From Sphingorhabdus sp. EL138 (lineage in GTDB: Bacteria; Pseudomonadota; Alphaproteobacteria; Sphingomonadales; Sphingomonadaceae), in contig NZ_CAMDCK010000009.1 in the NCBI RefSeq assembly GCF_945890115.1, positions 44,657-108,656 of the forward strand: a stretch of DNA of 64,000 nucleotides, read 5' to 3'. Shown piece after piece: positions 43,874-52,002 of this stretch. Made by a program: the position numbers and the translations under genes. The notes beneath the pieces were generated by a model. That model did not search any database, was not told where the DNA came from, and worked only from the letters and a program-made list of their open reading frames with translations. The stretch's first letter is position 1; every line of letters begins with the position of its first letter.

Positions 43874-44941
43874 TTATTTCAAATCCGCGCCCGTCATTAC
43901 GGTCAGGCCGTTCGCAGAGTCGCTGGCCGTCTTATAGTCGGCATCGCTTGACGCAATCATACCCAATTTTGTGAGATAACCGCCGACGACACCGCCCTTG
44001 AGGAATTCGAGGACGAAATCTTTAATGCCCGGAATTTTATCGACATGCGCTTTTTTTACATAAATAAACATCTTGCGCGCGCCGGGGTAGCTGCCATCCG
44101 AAATCGTTGCGATGGTGGGGTTTACCCCATTCATGGTGATGCCATGCACCTTCGATGCATTTTCTTCCATATAGCTATAGCCAAAGATGCCGACCATGTT
44201 CGGGTTGGAGCTAAGCTTCTGCACGATCAGATTGTCATTTTCACCCTGTTCCTTGAACGCACCATCATTGCGCACTTCGGTACATATTGCCGTATATTTG
44301 TCTTCGTCGCTATCTTTCAACGCCTTGGTCGCGGCATCGGTCTGGCAGCCAACTTCCATGATCAATTCATGGAATGAATCGCGCGTACCAGAAGTCGTTG
44401 GCGGGCCATAGGCCGAAATAGGCAATTTGGGCAGGGCTGGGTTGACGTCAGACCAAAGCTTGGCGGTCTGTGGCTTACCAAATGGGTTGGCAGCCAGTGC
44501 CTTGTAAACATCGGCGGTGGACAATGCGAACTTCACGCCCTCGTTCGACTGCGCAAGCGCAAGCCCGTCAATGCCAACCTGAACTTCGATAACGTCCTTC
44601 ACGCCATTTTTCTGGCAGTTATCGAACTCGCTCTTTTTCATGCGACGCGAGGCATTTACGATATCGGGCGTATCTGCGCCGACACCCTTGCAGAACTGCT
44701 CAATTCCGCCGCCGGTGCCAGTCGATTCCAATACCGGCGATTTGCGCGATGGGTCTGCCTTTGCAAATGCCTCTGATGCGGCCTTTGCAAATGGGAACAC
44801 GGTTGAAGAACCCACAATCCGGATTTCCTGACGCGAGCCACCCGCAGCGCCGCCAGTGCTGGCTTGGTCATTACACGCCGACAGCGCGAGTGCACTTACG
44901 GCAATAAGCGATAATTTCTTCAACATATTGGCAGTCCCCAT
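43874..44941 (-). CDS. pstS: Phosphate ABC transporter substrate-binding protein
   Basis: It captures phosphate in the periplasm and delivers it to PstCA. The 355-residue precursor has a lipoprotein signal (LSAC at about residue 23). Phosphate-binding segments include GSSTVFPFAKAA, SRRMKKSEF and PTTSGTRDSFHEL. The second Met (44926) is an alternative start. It is preceded by phoR with an 84-base gap, and followed by a stem-loop before pstC. Confidence 0.95.
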   Translation of the reverse strand: MGTANMLKKLSLIAVSALALSACNDQASTGGAAGGSRQEIRIVGSSTVFPFAKAASEAFAKADPSRKSPVLESTGTGGGIEQFCKGVGADTPDIVNASRRMKKSEFDNCQKNGVKDVIEVQVGIDGLALAQSNEGVKFALSTADVYKALAANPFGKPQTAKLWSDVNPALPKLPISAYGPPTTSGTRDSFHELIMEVGCQTDAATKALKDSDEDKYTAICTEVRNDGAFKEQGENDNLIVQKLSSNPNMVGIFGYSYMEENASKVHGITMNGVNPTIATISDGSYPGARKMFIYVKKAHVDKIPGIKDFVLEFLKGGVVGGYLTKLGMIASSDADYKTASDSANGLTVMTGADLK

Positions 44942-45016
44942 AATGGATTTGGCGCGATTTAAACTACACTTTAACGGGCCATTAGCCGACCCGGATGGAT
45001 GATCAATGACTCTTGT

Positions 45017-45034
45017 ACTACATTATTATGACGG
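45017..45034 (-). promoter_or_regulatory. Possible PhoB box upstream of pstS
   Basis: On the minus strand CCGTCAT-AATA-ATGTAGT resembles the direct repeat CTGTCAT-N4-CTGTCAT in its first half (6 of 7) and weakly in its second (4 of 7). It overlaps the end of phoR, 76 bases before the pstS start. PhoB control of pstS would be expected. Confidence 0.35.
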
Positions 45035-46312
45035 ACCCGTTGGCGCAACCGGTAACAATATCGACACGGTCGTACCCTTACCTATCGTGCTGCGGATTTC
45101 CAGATGGCCGCGATGCCGATCAACAATATGTTTGACGAGGCTTAAGCCTAAGCCAGTTCCGCCAACTAAGCGGCTTCGCCCAGAATCCACTCGGTAAAAA
45201 CGTTCGGTTAGGCGCGGCAAATGTTCAGGGGCAATGCCATCTCCCACATCGGCTACAGTAAAATTAATCATTGCGCCAGACCGGGAACGTACCAGTGAGA
45301 CCGTTACGGGCGTGCCGGCGCGACCATATTTTAGCGCATTGTTCAAAATGTTGCTCGCCAACTGCCGCAATTGTCCGGCGTCGCCCATGACAGGTGGAAG
45401 ATCTGTCGTCACATCGACCACAATATCTGTGCCACGGTCCTTTTGGCTGTTGCGCAGTTGCTCAACGGTTTCCATGACGATGTCGGAAAAATCGACTGGC
45501 GTTTGCGGGGGGTCGTATTTTTCGGCTTCAATCCGGCTCAACGACATCAGGTCGCGAACCAGTGCCTGCATCCGGTCGGTTTCCGTTGCCATGATGCCGA
45601 GAAACCGGCTGCGTGTTACTGCGTCATCCCCGGCGGCGGGGTCATCCAGTGTTTCGATGAAACCTTTGATCGCGGCCAGCGGTGTCAACAATTCGTGGCT
45701 GGCATTGGCGACAAAATCGACCCGCATTTTTTCCGCGGCCTGTGTTCCGCTGCGATCGGCTAGATGCACAATTTTTTGCAATGGACCCATGGTTTGAATT
45801 CGCATGTCCCATAATTGGTTTTTCTGGCCGATGCCTGCGAGCCGAATCGGGTTTCCGCTGTGATGCGCATCTGGGTCTGTCAGCCGTTCAATCGCGCCAG
45901 CGTGCCGGAACGCCATGCGCACATTTTGGCCAACAATATTTGCGCCAAGCAAACGTAGCGCCACTTGGTTGGCAGCGGTTACGCGGGCATTTTCTACCAT
46001 CAAAACGGCATCGGCCGACGAATCGATAAATGCCTGCAACTGTGGATGCGAGCTAATCGCCATGACTTCTGCGTCAGTTGCCGTCGGCTTAGCGGTCTCT
46101 TGCGGTGCATCTTCGCGATCATGCGGATCAGCGGCAATGAACAATGCGACCAACAGGGATACGAAAATGACGAGAACGCGCTCGGCGGAACCCGCCATTT
46201 GATCAGCGAACATGGCTCCGACAAATGCCAGCGCAAATGCAAATATTATGCGGGGAGACAACCAACTGTTCACTTTGTACCCTGCTGCAACGCCCGTGGG
46301 ATCGCCACCCAT
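45026..46312 (-). CDS. phoR: Phosphate regulon sensor histidine kinase PhoR
   Basis: This membrane kinase phosphorylates PhoB at low phosphate. The N-terminal part has two membrane helices (IIFAFALAFVGAMFA and RVLVIFVSLLVALFI), then a PAS domain (DSSADAVLMVENARVTAAN). The HisKA domain (FVANASHELLTPLAAIKGF) and the HATPase domain (NILNNALKYG, GDGIAPEHL, GGTGLGLSLVK) follow. An open frame continues to 46426 but would overlap gph; the ATG at 46312 or a GTG at 46273 are the plausible starts. Confidence 0.93.
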   Translation of the reverse strand: MGGDPTGVAAGYKVNSWLSPRIIFAFALAFVGAMFADQMAGSAERVLVIFVSLLVALFIAADPHDREDAPQETAKPTATDAEVMAISSHPQLQAFIDSSADAVLMVENARVTAANQVALRLLGANIVGQNVRMAFRHAGAIERLTDPDAHHSGNPIRLAGIGQKNQLWDMRIQTMGPLQKIVHLADRSGTQAAEKMRVDFVANASHELLTPLAAIKGFIETLDDPAAGDDAVTRSRFLGIMATETDRMQALVRDLMSLSRIEAEKYDPPQTPVDFSDIVMETVEQLRNSQKDRGTDIVVDVTTDLPPVMGDAGQLRQLASNILNNALKYGRAGTPVTVSLVRSRSGAMINFTVADVGDGIAPEHLPRLTERFYRVDSGRSRLVGGTGLGLSLVKHIVDRHRGHLEIRSTIGKGTTVSILLPVAPTGPS

Positions 46313-46373
46313 ATAGACGCAGCGAGTTGGCGCAAGCAATGGCAAACAGAAAATCGGCTCGACGTCCTTTGCG

Positions 46374-47048
46374 CTAATGTGATTCCATGCCTTTGAGGCA
46401 ATCGAGAAGTTCGCCAAAATGGTCAATGATTGCGTCTGCGCCCATATCTTCGACCGGCCCGTGCAAAAACCCGAAACTGACGGCTACACTCGGGACGTTG
46501 GCATTCTTGGCCGCCATCATATCGTAAATGGAATCGCCGACATACGCCGCCCTTCCGCCACCGCAGCGTTTGATCATTTCAAAGATGGGTGCGCCGGAAG
46601 GTTTGGCATTTTCCTTGCCTAAACTGTCTGCGCCCAAGATGCACCCCATCCGGTGCGCCAAGTTCAGGTCGGTGAGCAATTTGAGGGCGAGGTTCTCGAA
46701 TTTGTTGGTCACTACCGCATAACGCACACCCATATCGTCCAGCGCATCCAGCACTGCCAATGCGCCATCAAAAGGTCGGCTGTGCACGCAGACATTGGCT
46801 TCATAATAAGTAAGCATCTGGCGATAGAGTGGTTTGAAATCGCCATCCGGAATGCCGCCTGTTGCCTCAAGCCCTTGTTGCAACATCAGCTTTGCGCCGC
46901 CGCCTATATATTGCTTGACGGTTTCTGGCGAGAGCAGCGGCCTGCCTACGCTGTCCAACACATGATTGACCGCAGCGGTCAGATCGCCGCTGGTGTCCAC
47001 CAAAGTACCGTCAAGATCAAAACCAATGATGTCGAAAGGAAATTTCAA
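46374..47048 (-). CDS. gph: Phosphoglycolate phosphatase-like HAD hydrolase
   Basis: It probably dephosphorylates 2-phosphoglycolate formed during DNA repair. HAD motifs are FDLDGTLVDTSGDL, VVTNKFENLA, KPSGAPIFE and YVGDSIYDMMAA. The start is taken at the TTG at 47048, which follows GGGGAG; a longer frame reaches 47195 but runs through an extragenic repeat and towards glmU. About 224 residues, the usual length. It is divergent from glmU and in line with phoR. Confidence 0.88.
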   Translation of the reverse strand: MKFPFDIIGFDLDGTLVDTSGDLTAAVNHVLDSVGRPLLSPETVKQYIGGGAKLMLQQGLEATGGIPDGDFKPLYRQMLTYYEANVCVHSRPFDGALAVLDALDDMGVRYAVVTNKFENLALKLLTDLNLAHRMGCILGADSLGKENAKPSGAPIFEMIKRCGGGRAAYVGDSIYDMMAAKNANVPSVAVSFGFLHGPVEDMGADAIIDHFGELLDCLKGMESH

Positions 47049-47107
47049 GCCAAGCTCCCCAATTATGCGTTCGTATTGAGCGTCGTTGATGCGCGTTGAA
47101 CTTATTG

Positions 47108-47129
47108 GTGTCTCGACTGCGCTCGACAC
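47108..47129. repeat. Extragenic palindrome in the gph/glmU gap
   Basis: GTGTC-TCGA-CTGCGC-TCGA-CAC is an inverted repeat with the TCGACTGCGCTCGA core common to dispersed repeats in sphingomonad genomes. It sits between two divergent starts. Confidence 0.6.
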
Positions 47130-47188
47130 AAACAAAAATTTCATATGTCCTTGGCTGCAAGTTCTGGAAACTGCAACAATTTGCTGGC

Positions 47189-48547
47189 ATGACAATAGCT
47201 ATGACTGAATTAGCCGCCATCATTCTCGCCGCGGGCAAGGGCACGCGCATGAAATCCGACCTGCACAAGGTGCTGCATCCCATCGCCGGACGGCCCATGC
47301 TGATGCACCTGATGGCTTCGGTCGATGCCTTGAACCCGACCAAGAAGGTCGTGGTGGTCGGCAGCGGTAAGGAACAATTGGAGGCCGCTCTGGCGAGCTC
47401 GGCACAGCTTGCAGTGCAAGAACCCCAATTTGGCACTGGCCATGCCGTGCAGCAGGCGCAAGGCGCTCTGGCGGGGTTTGATGGTGATGTCCTCATTCTT
47501 TATGGCGACGTGCCCTTTGTGCCGACCGCTACGATGCAGGTGATGGTTGACCGACTTAACGCACCTGATGCGCCGGCGGTGGTCGTGTTGGCGTTCGAGC
47601 CAGAGGATCCAACCGGCTATGGCCGCGTAATCGTCGAAGATGGCCGCATCATCAAAATGGTCGAGCAAAAGGACGCGACCGAGGCGGAAAAAGCGGTAAA
47701 GCTGTCCAATTCCGGTCTGATGGCGGTGAAGGCGCGCGACCTATTCCCGCTGCTGAATCGCGTCACCGACGACAATGCGCAAAAGGAATATTATCTTACC
47801 GATATCGTCAACATCGCGCATGAAGACGGGCGGATTTGCGTGGCTGTCACGACCGAACCCTACAATGTCGCGGGCATCAACAGCCGCGCACAATTGGCGG
47901 ACATGGAGCAAGCGTGGCAGCAGCGCCGCCGGGCGCAAGCCATGGATGATGGCGCAACTTTAATCGCACCGGAAACTGTCTGGTTTGCGTGGGATACGCA
48001 GCTTGGCCGCGATGTCCTGATCGAACCCAATGTCTTTTTTGGCCCCGGTGTGACCGTCGCCGACAATGTAAAAATTCGCGCAAACAGCCATATTGAGGGC
48101 GCTATTATCGGCAGTGGTTGCGAAATCGGCCCCTTCGCGCGGTTGCGGCCCGGAACGGTGCTGGAGGAAAAAGCCAGGATCGGCAATTTCGTTGAAACCA
48201 AAAAAGCGCATCTGGGCAAGGGCGCAAAGGCCAATCATTTGACCTATTTGGGCGACGCGACGATTGGCGCAGGCGCGAACATCGGCGCTGGCACGATCAC
48301 CTGCAATTATGACGGCTATTTCAAATATCAAACGGTAATCGGCGAAGGCGCGTTCATCGGCAGCAATAGCGCCCTCATCGCGCCCGTCAAAATCGGCCGC
48401 GATGCGATTGTGGCCGCAGGCAGCGCGGTATCCCGCGATGTAGCCGACGGCGAACTCCGCATGGTCCGCGCCGAACAGTTGGTGAAACCCAGCTGGGCAG
48501 ATCGTTTTCACGATGTGATGCGAAGGAAGAAGAAAGAGGGCAAGTGA
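47189..48547 (+). CDS. glmU: Bifunctional GlcNAc-1-P uridylyltransferase / GlcN-1-P acetyltransferase
   Basis: It makes UDP-N-acetylglucosamine for peptidoglycan and lipopolysaccharide. The nucleotidyltransferase domain begins AAIILAAGKGTRMKS; the C-terminal left-handed beta-helix has GNFVETKKAHLGKGAKANHLTYLGDA and ITCNYDG, which form the acetyltransferase site. The start at 47189 (MTIAMTEL) or 47201 (MTEL) cannot be decided, as neither has a strong ribosome binding site. About 452 residues. The hexapeptide-repeat gene follows 3 bases after the stop. Confidence 0.96.
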   Translation: MTIAMTELAAIILAAGKGTRMKSDLHKVLHPIAGRPMLMHLMASVDALNPTKKVVVVGSGKEQLEAALASSAQLAVQEPQFGTGHAVQQAQGALAGFDGDVLILYGDVPFVPTATMQVMVDRLNAPDAPAVVVLAFEPEDPTGYGRVIVEDGRIIKMVEQKDATEAEKAVKLSNSGLMAVKARDLFPLLNRVTDDNAQKEYYLTDIVNIAHEDGRICVAVTTEPYNVAGINSRAQLADMEQAWQQRRRAQAMDDGATLIAPETVWFAWDTQLGRDVLIEPNVFFGPGVTVADNVKIRANSHIEGAIIGSGCEIGPFARLRPGTVLEEKARIGNFVETKKAHLGKGAKANHLTYLGDATIGAGANIGAGTITCNYDGYFKYQTVIGEGAFIGSNSALIAPVKIGRDAIVAAGSAVSRDVADGELRMVRAEQLVKPSWADRFHDVMRRKKKEGK

Positions 48548-48550
48548 AGG

Positions 48551-49183
48551 ATGCTTGATGTCAAAGGCCTAACATCCTCTTTCATTGAGCCTTGGCGCAC
48601 CTCCAGCTTTGCAGATAACGATCAGGCGCCGTGGCACTTAGTCGGCAACATTGAGGCTTTGCTCAGGCAGCAAATTGCTGGCCTCGACTCTTCATACCAG
48701 CGCGTCGACGAGATCGCAGTTCACCGCACCGCGATTATCGAGGCGGGGGCTGTTGTCAAAGGGCCTGCGATCATCGGGCCCAATTGCTTCATCGCTGCTG
48801 GCGCTTATCTGGGAGGCGGCGTGTATCTCGAACGAGATTGCATAATCGGGCCGTCGTCTGAACTGAAAACCACAGCTATGTTCGCAGGTTCGAAGCTGGC
48901 GCATTTGAACTTTGTGGGCGACTCAATTATCGGTGCCGATGTTAATATTGAAGCCGGTGTGATTATCGCAAATTACCGGAATGAATTGGAAAATCGCAAT
49001 ATTAGGATTGCCTACAGTGGACAGGTAATTGACACGGGCGTGGACAAATTTGGAGCGTTGGTTGGAGACAGAAGTCGGATTGGAGCTAACGCTGTTGTTG
49101 CGCCGGGTGCGTTATTGGAACGAGCTTCGATTGTTGGGCGGCTTCAGCTAATCGACCAGAACCCCCAGATTGAATTGACATGA
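48551..49183 (+). CDS. Left-handed beta-helix (hexapeptide repeat) protein
   Basis: The 210-residue protein has an N-terminal helical part (about 1-50) and hexapeptide repeats over residues 58-200 (VHRTAIIEAGAVVKGPAIIG and later IGADVNIEAGVIIANYRN). This arrangement resembles the GlmU acetyltransferase domain, including the ANYRNE segment where GlmU has CNYDG. It may be an acyltransferase or a scaffold for sugar-nucleotide chemistry; the substrate is unknown. It follows glmU directly and was probably part of a glmU-lbh-glmS group before vapBC arrived. Its stop overlaps the vapB operator. Confidence 0.75.
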   Translation: MLDVKGLTSSFIEPWRTSSFADNDQAPWHLVGNIEALLRQQIAGLDSSYQRVDEIAVHRTAIIEAGAVVKGPAIIGPNCFIAAGAYLGGGVYLERDCIIGPSSELKTTAMFAGSKLAHLNFVGDSIIGADVNIEAGVIIANYRNELENRNIRIAYSGQVIDTGVDKFGALVGDRSRIGANAVVAPGALLERASIVGRLQLIDQNPQIELT

Positions 49184-49201
49184 TATCATGATATGATATC
49201 A
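49175..49201 (+). promoter_or_regulatory. vapBC operator and promoter
   Basis: Two copies of the palindrome TGATATCA (49181-49188 and 49194-49201) are separated by TGATA, directly behind a TTGACA box (49175-49180). Direct plus inverted symmetry fits binding by a dimeric ribbon-helix-helix antitoxin and auto-repression. No clear -10 is seen. Confidence 0.75.
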
Positions 49202-49208
49202 ATATATC

Positions 49209-49481
49209 ATGACTCGCATCCTTGCCGATTTACCTGATGAAGACATCAAATGGCTCGACCAGCTTGCTGCCGAACAGGGCAAGTCGCGGGCGGCTGTTTT
49301 GCGTGAGGCAGTTGAGGCGTATCGCGCGGAAAGTCGTAAAGAGGGCTTTGAGAAATATTTCGGTCTTTGGGAGCGGCACGGCTCGACTGTCGATGGCCTC
49401 GAATATGAACGGCAGTTGCGCGACGAGTGGCCGGACATCGGCAACGTTGCGCCGCCCAAAAAGAAACGCAGTGCTGCGTGA
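49209..49481 (+). CDS. vapB: Ribbon-helix-helix antitoxin of a VapBC module
   Basis: It neutralises the PIN-domain toxin encoded next and probably represses the pair. The 90-residue protein has an N-terminal CopG/RHH DNA-binding fold (LADLPDEDIKWLDQLAAEQGKSRAAVLREAVEAY) and a C-terminal toxin-binding tail ending in PPKKKRSAA. The stop overlaps the GTG start of vapC. It has a palindromic operator upstream. Confidence 0.85.
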   Translation: MTRILADLPDEDIKWLDQLAAEQGKSRAAVLREAVEAYRAESRKEGFEKYFGLWERHGSTVDGLEYERQLRDEWPDIGNVAPPKKKRSAA

Positions 49482-49861
49482 GCGAGCGTTTTTTCGACAC
49501 TAATATTGTTATCGACATGCTGCACAATCGGCCAGCGGCATGGGCAGAGGTGCGCAACGTCACCCGCGCATGGATCAGCCGAATGACTTGGATTGAGGTG
49601 ATGTCGGGTGTTCCCGATGATGCGGCAACCGAGACTGAAGAATTTTTGCGTCTTTTCGCAATGAGCGAGATCGACGAGGAAATTGCGCGACGTGCGGCGG
49701 CGCTTAGGCACCAGCGCAAGTCGTTGAAATCTCCTGATGCCGTTATCCTCGCTTCGGCGCAGGTGACAGGGCGCATTCTCGTTACACGAAATACGAAGGA
49801 TTTTCCGGCAGAAATGCCGGGCATCAGAGTCCCCTATGAAGCAGATTGGGAAACAAAATAA
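49478..49861 (+). CDS. vapC: PIN-domain ribonuclease toxin of a VapBC module
   Basis: It is an RNase that cleaves tRNA or rRNA when the antitoxin is lost. The 127-residue protein starts at GTG overlapping the vapB stop (GTGA). The PIN acidic residues are in FFDTNIVIDML (Asp), WIEVMSG (Glu), SPDAVILASA (Asp) and RNTKDFP (Asp), so the active site is complete. Its stop TAA is directly followed by the ATG of glmS, so the toxin gene is translationally linked to an essential gene. Confidence 0.88.
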   Translation: MSERFFDTNIVIDMLHNRPAAWAEVRNVTRAWISRMTWIEVMSGVPDDAATETEEFLRLFAMSEIDEEIARRAAALRHQRKSLKSPDAVILASAQVTGRILVTRNTKDFPAEMPGIRVPYEADWETK

Positions 49862-51685
49862 ATGTGCGGCATTATCGGAATTGTTGGCAAATCGCCCGTC
49901 TCGGATCGGCTCGTTGATGGGCTGAAGCGGATGGAATATCGGGGCTATGACAGTGCCGGTGTCTGCACTGTGTTTGACGGCCAACTCATCCGCCGCCGCG
50001 CGGAGGGCAAGCTGGCCAATCTCGTCAACGTGCTCAAGACCGACGATGCGGCTGGAAATATTGGCATAGCGCACACCCGTTGGGCCACACATGGCGCGCC
50101 GACGACGAGCAATGCGCATCCGCACGCAACGGGCGAAGTGGCGCTTGTGCACAATGGTATCATCGAAAATTTCAAACAATTGCGTGACGAACTCACTGCG
50201 CGCGGGCGGACGTTTGAAAGCGAGACCGATACGGAGGTTGTGGCGCATCTGGTGTCCGAGCAGGTCGAGGCTGGGCATTTGCCCACGGATGCGGTGAAGG
50301 CTGTGCTGCCGCGTCTGCGCGGCGCGTTTGCCCTTGCGATTGCGTTCCGGCAATTTCCTGATTTCTTGATCGGTGCGCGGCTCGGCAGCCCGCTGGTCGT
50401 CGGCTATGGCGATGGCGAGACTTATTTGGGTTCGGACGCACTTGCCCTTGCACCACTGACGCAAAAAATCGCCTATCTGGAGGAAGGTGACTGGGTGATT
50501 GTGACGCGCCAAGGCGCGCAGATTTTCGATAAGGACAATAATCCGGTGGAGCGCGAAATCACCACCTCCGGCGTGTCTGCGGCGCAGATCGAAAAGGGCA
50601 ATTACCGCCATTATATGCAGAAAGAGATTTTTGAGCAGCCGACCGTGGTCGCGCAAACACTCTCCAGCTACATCCGCCCGTTGGAGCAAACGGTTGCCCT
50701 GCCACAGATGGATTTCGACTTGGCGGGCGTCAAACGCATTACCATCGTCGCCTGCGGCACGTCTTTTTATGCGGGGATGGTTGCTAAATATTGGTTCGAA
50801 ACCTTCGCCCGCGTGCCTGTTGATATCGATGTCGCGTCGGAATTCCGTTATCGCGACCCCGTGTTGGAGGAAGGCGGCCTTGCGCTGTTCATCTCCCAAT
50901 CGGGTGAGACCGCAGATACGCTGGCGGCTTTGCGCCATTGCAAGGACAATGGGCAGACTATCGCGGTTGTCGTCAACGTGCCGACATCGAGCATGGCGCG
51001 TGAGGCGGACCTTCTGCTGCCCACGCATGCTGGCCCCGAAATCGGCGTTGCGTCGACCAAGGCGTTTACATGCCAACTTGCGGTATTAGCTGCCCTTGCG
51101 GCGCATCTGGCACTGGTGAAGGGCAAGTTGAACGCAGAGGAAGAACGCGAAATCGTCCGGCATTTGATTGCGGCGCCAGCTGCGCTGAACGCCGCTTTGA
51201 CCCATGATGAAGAGATTGCCGCTATGGCGCACCTTATCGCGCCTGCGCGTGACGTGCTCTATCTTGGCCGTGGCCCGGATTATCCATTGGCGATGGAAGG
51301 CGCGTTGAAGCTCAAGGAAATCAGCTATATCCATGCCGAGGGTTATGCCGCAGGCGAAATGAAGCATGGGCCAATCGCGTTAATCGACGAAGCCGTGCCC
51401 GTCATCGTTCTTGCGCCCAGCGGGCCGCTGTTTGAAAAAACCGTGAGCAATATGCAAGAGGTCCGCGCACGTGGTGGTAAGGTCGTGTTGATATCCGACG
51501 CCGAAGGCATCGCCGAAGCTGGCGAAGGCTGCCTCGCTACCATCGAAATGCCGACCGTCCACCCGTTGATCGCGCCGTTGGTCTATGCCGTGCCTGTCCA
51601 ATTGCTTGCCTACCACGTCGCTTGCGCCAAGGGCACGGATGTGGACCAGCCACGCAATTTGGCGAAGTCTGTTACGGTGGAGTGA
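49862..51685 (+). CDS. glmS: Glutamine-fructose-6-phosphate aminotransferase
   Basis: It makes glucosamine 6-phosphate from fructose 6-phosphate and glutamine, the first step to UDP-GlcNAc. The 607-residue protein begins with Met-Cys (catalytic Cys2), has the glutaminase domain (YRGYDSAG, HTRWATHGAP) and two sugar isomerase domains (CGTSFYAGM, SQSGETADTLAAL), and ends in KSVTVE as in the family. It starts at the base after the vapC stop with no separate ribosome binding site visible, so it may depend on translation of vapC. No glmS ribozyme would be expected here, and none is seen. Confidence 0.96.
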   Translation: MCGIIGIVGKSPVSDRLVDGLKRMEYRGYDSAGVCTVFDGQLIRRRAEGKLANLVNVLKTDDAAGNIGIAHTRWATHGAPTTSNAHPHATGEVALVHNGIIENFKQLRDELTARGRTFESETDTEVVAHLVSEQVEAGHLPTDAVKAVLPRLRGAFALAIAFRQFPDFLIGARLGSPLVVGYGDGETYLGSDALALAPLTQKIAYLEEGDWVIVTRQGAQIFDKDNNPVEREITTSGVSAAQIEKGNYRHYMQKEIFEQPTVVAQTLSSYIRPLEQTVALPQMDFDLAGVKRITIVACGTSFYAGMVAKYWFETFARVPVDIDVASEFRYRDPVLEEGGLALFISQSGETADTLAALRHCKDNGQTIAVVVNVPTSSMAREADLLLPTHAGPEIGVASTKAFTCQLAVLAALAAHLALVKGKLNAEEEREIVRHLIAAPAALNAALTHDEEIAAMAHLIAPARDVLYLGRGPDYPLAMEGALKLKEISYIHAEGYAAGEMKHGPIALIDEAVPVIVLAPSGPLFEKTVSNMQEVRARGGKVVLISDAEGIAEAGEGCLATIEMPTVHPLIAPLVYAVPVQLLAYHVACAKGTDVDQPRNLAKSVTVE

Positions 51686-51763
51686 GTTTGCGCAAAAATC
51701 GCGCCGCCGACTTTTGTTGAGTATTAGGGTTGCTCAGAGCCCAAGCGGCTTTATGGATTGTGT

Positions 51764-51889
51764 ATGAGTACGCCCGCCAAAATGATCGTCATATTTATCC
51801 TATTGTGGGTGGGGGTGCATTTGTTGCTCTATGGATATCTGCGGCGCCGGATCGCCGCTGCGAAGCGTGACAAGGATCCGGAGGCATAG
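51764..51889 (+). CDS. 41-residue single-pass membrane protein
   Basis: A short frame encodes MSTPAKMIVIFILLWVGVH followed by LLLYGYLRRRIAAAKRDKDPEA. It has one membrane helix (about residues 6-26), then a basic patch RRR and a charged cytoplasmic tail, in keeping with the positive-inside rule. It lies 78 bases beyond glmS and ends before a strong terminator, so it is probably the last gene of the glmU-glmS transcript. I do not recognise it; the clear topology and terminator support it as real. Confidence 0.6.
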   Translation: MSTPAKMIVIFILLWVGVHLLLYGYLRRRIAAAKRDKDPEA

Positions 51890-51934
51890 CTTGATTTGCC
51901 ATTTTCGCATGCCTATAGCGGGAGGGTAAAAACA

Positions 51935-51958
51935 AGCGGTCCTAACGGGCCGCTTTTT
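51935..51958 (+). terminator. Terminator before argD
   Basis: AGCGGTCC (51935-51942) pairs with GGGCCGCT (51947-51954) around TAAC, followed by TTTT. It closes the glmS/small-membrane-protein transcript. Confidence 0.9.
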
Positions 51959-52002
51959 GGCTTTTGGAATATGCCAAATATTTGGTCGGAAGGAAGAAAA
52001 CC

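Noticed and set aside
49199..51076. 625-codon minus-strand open frame opposite vapBC and glmS
   Set aside because: Antisense shadow caused by codon bias in glmS; no recognisable protein features, and it would also cover vapB and vapC.
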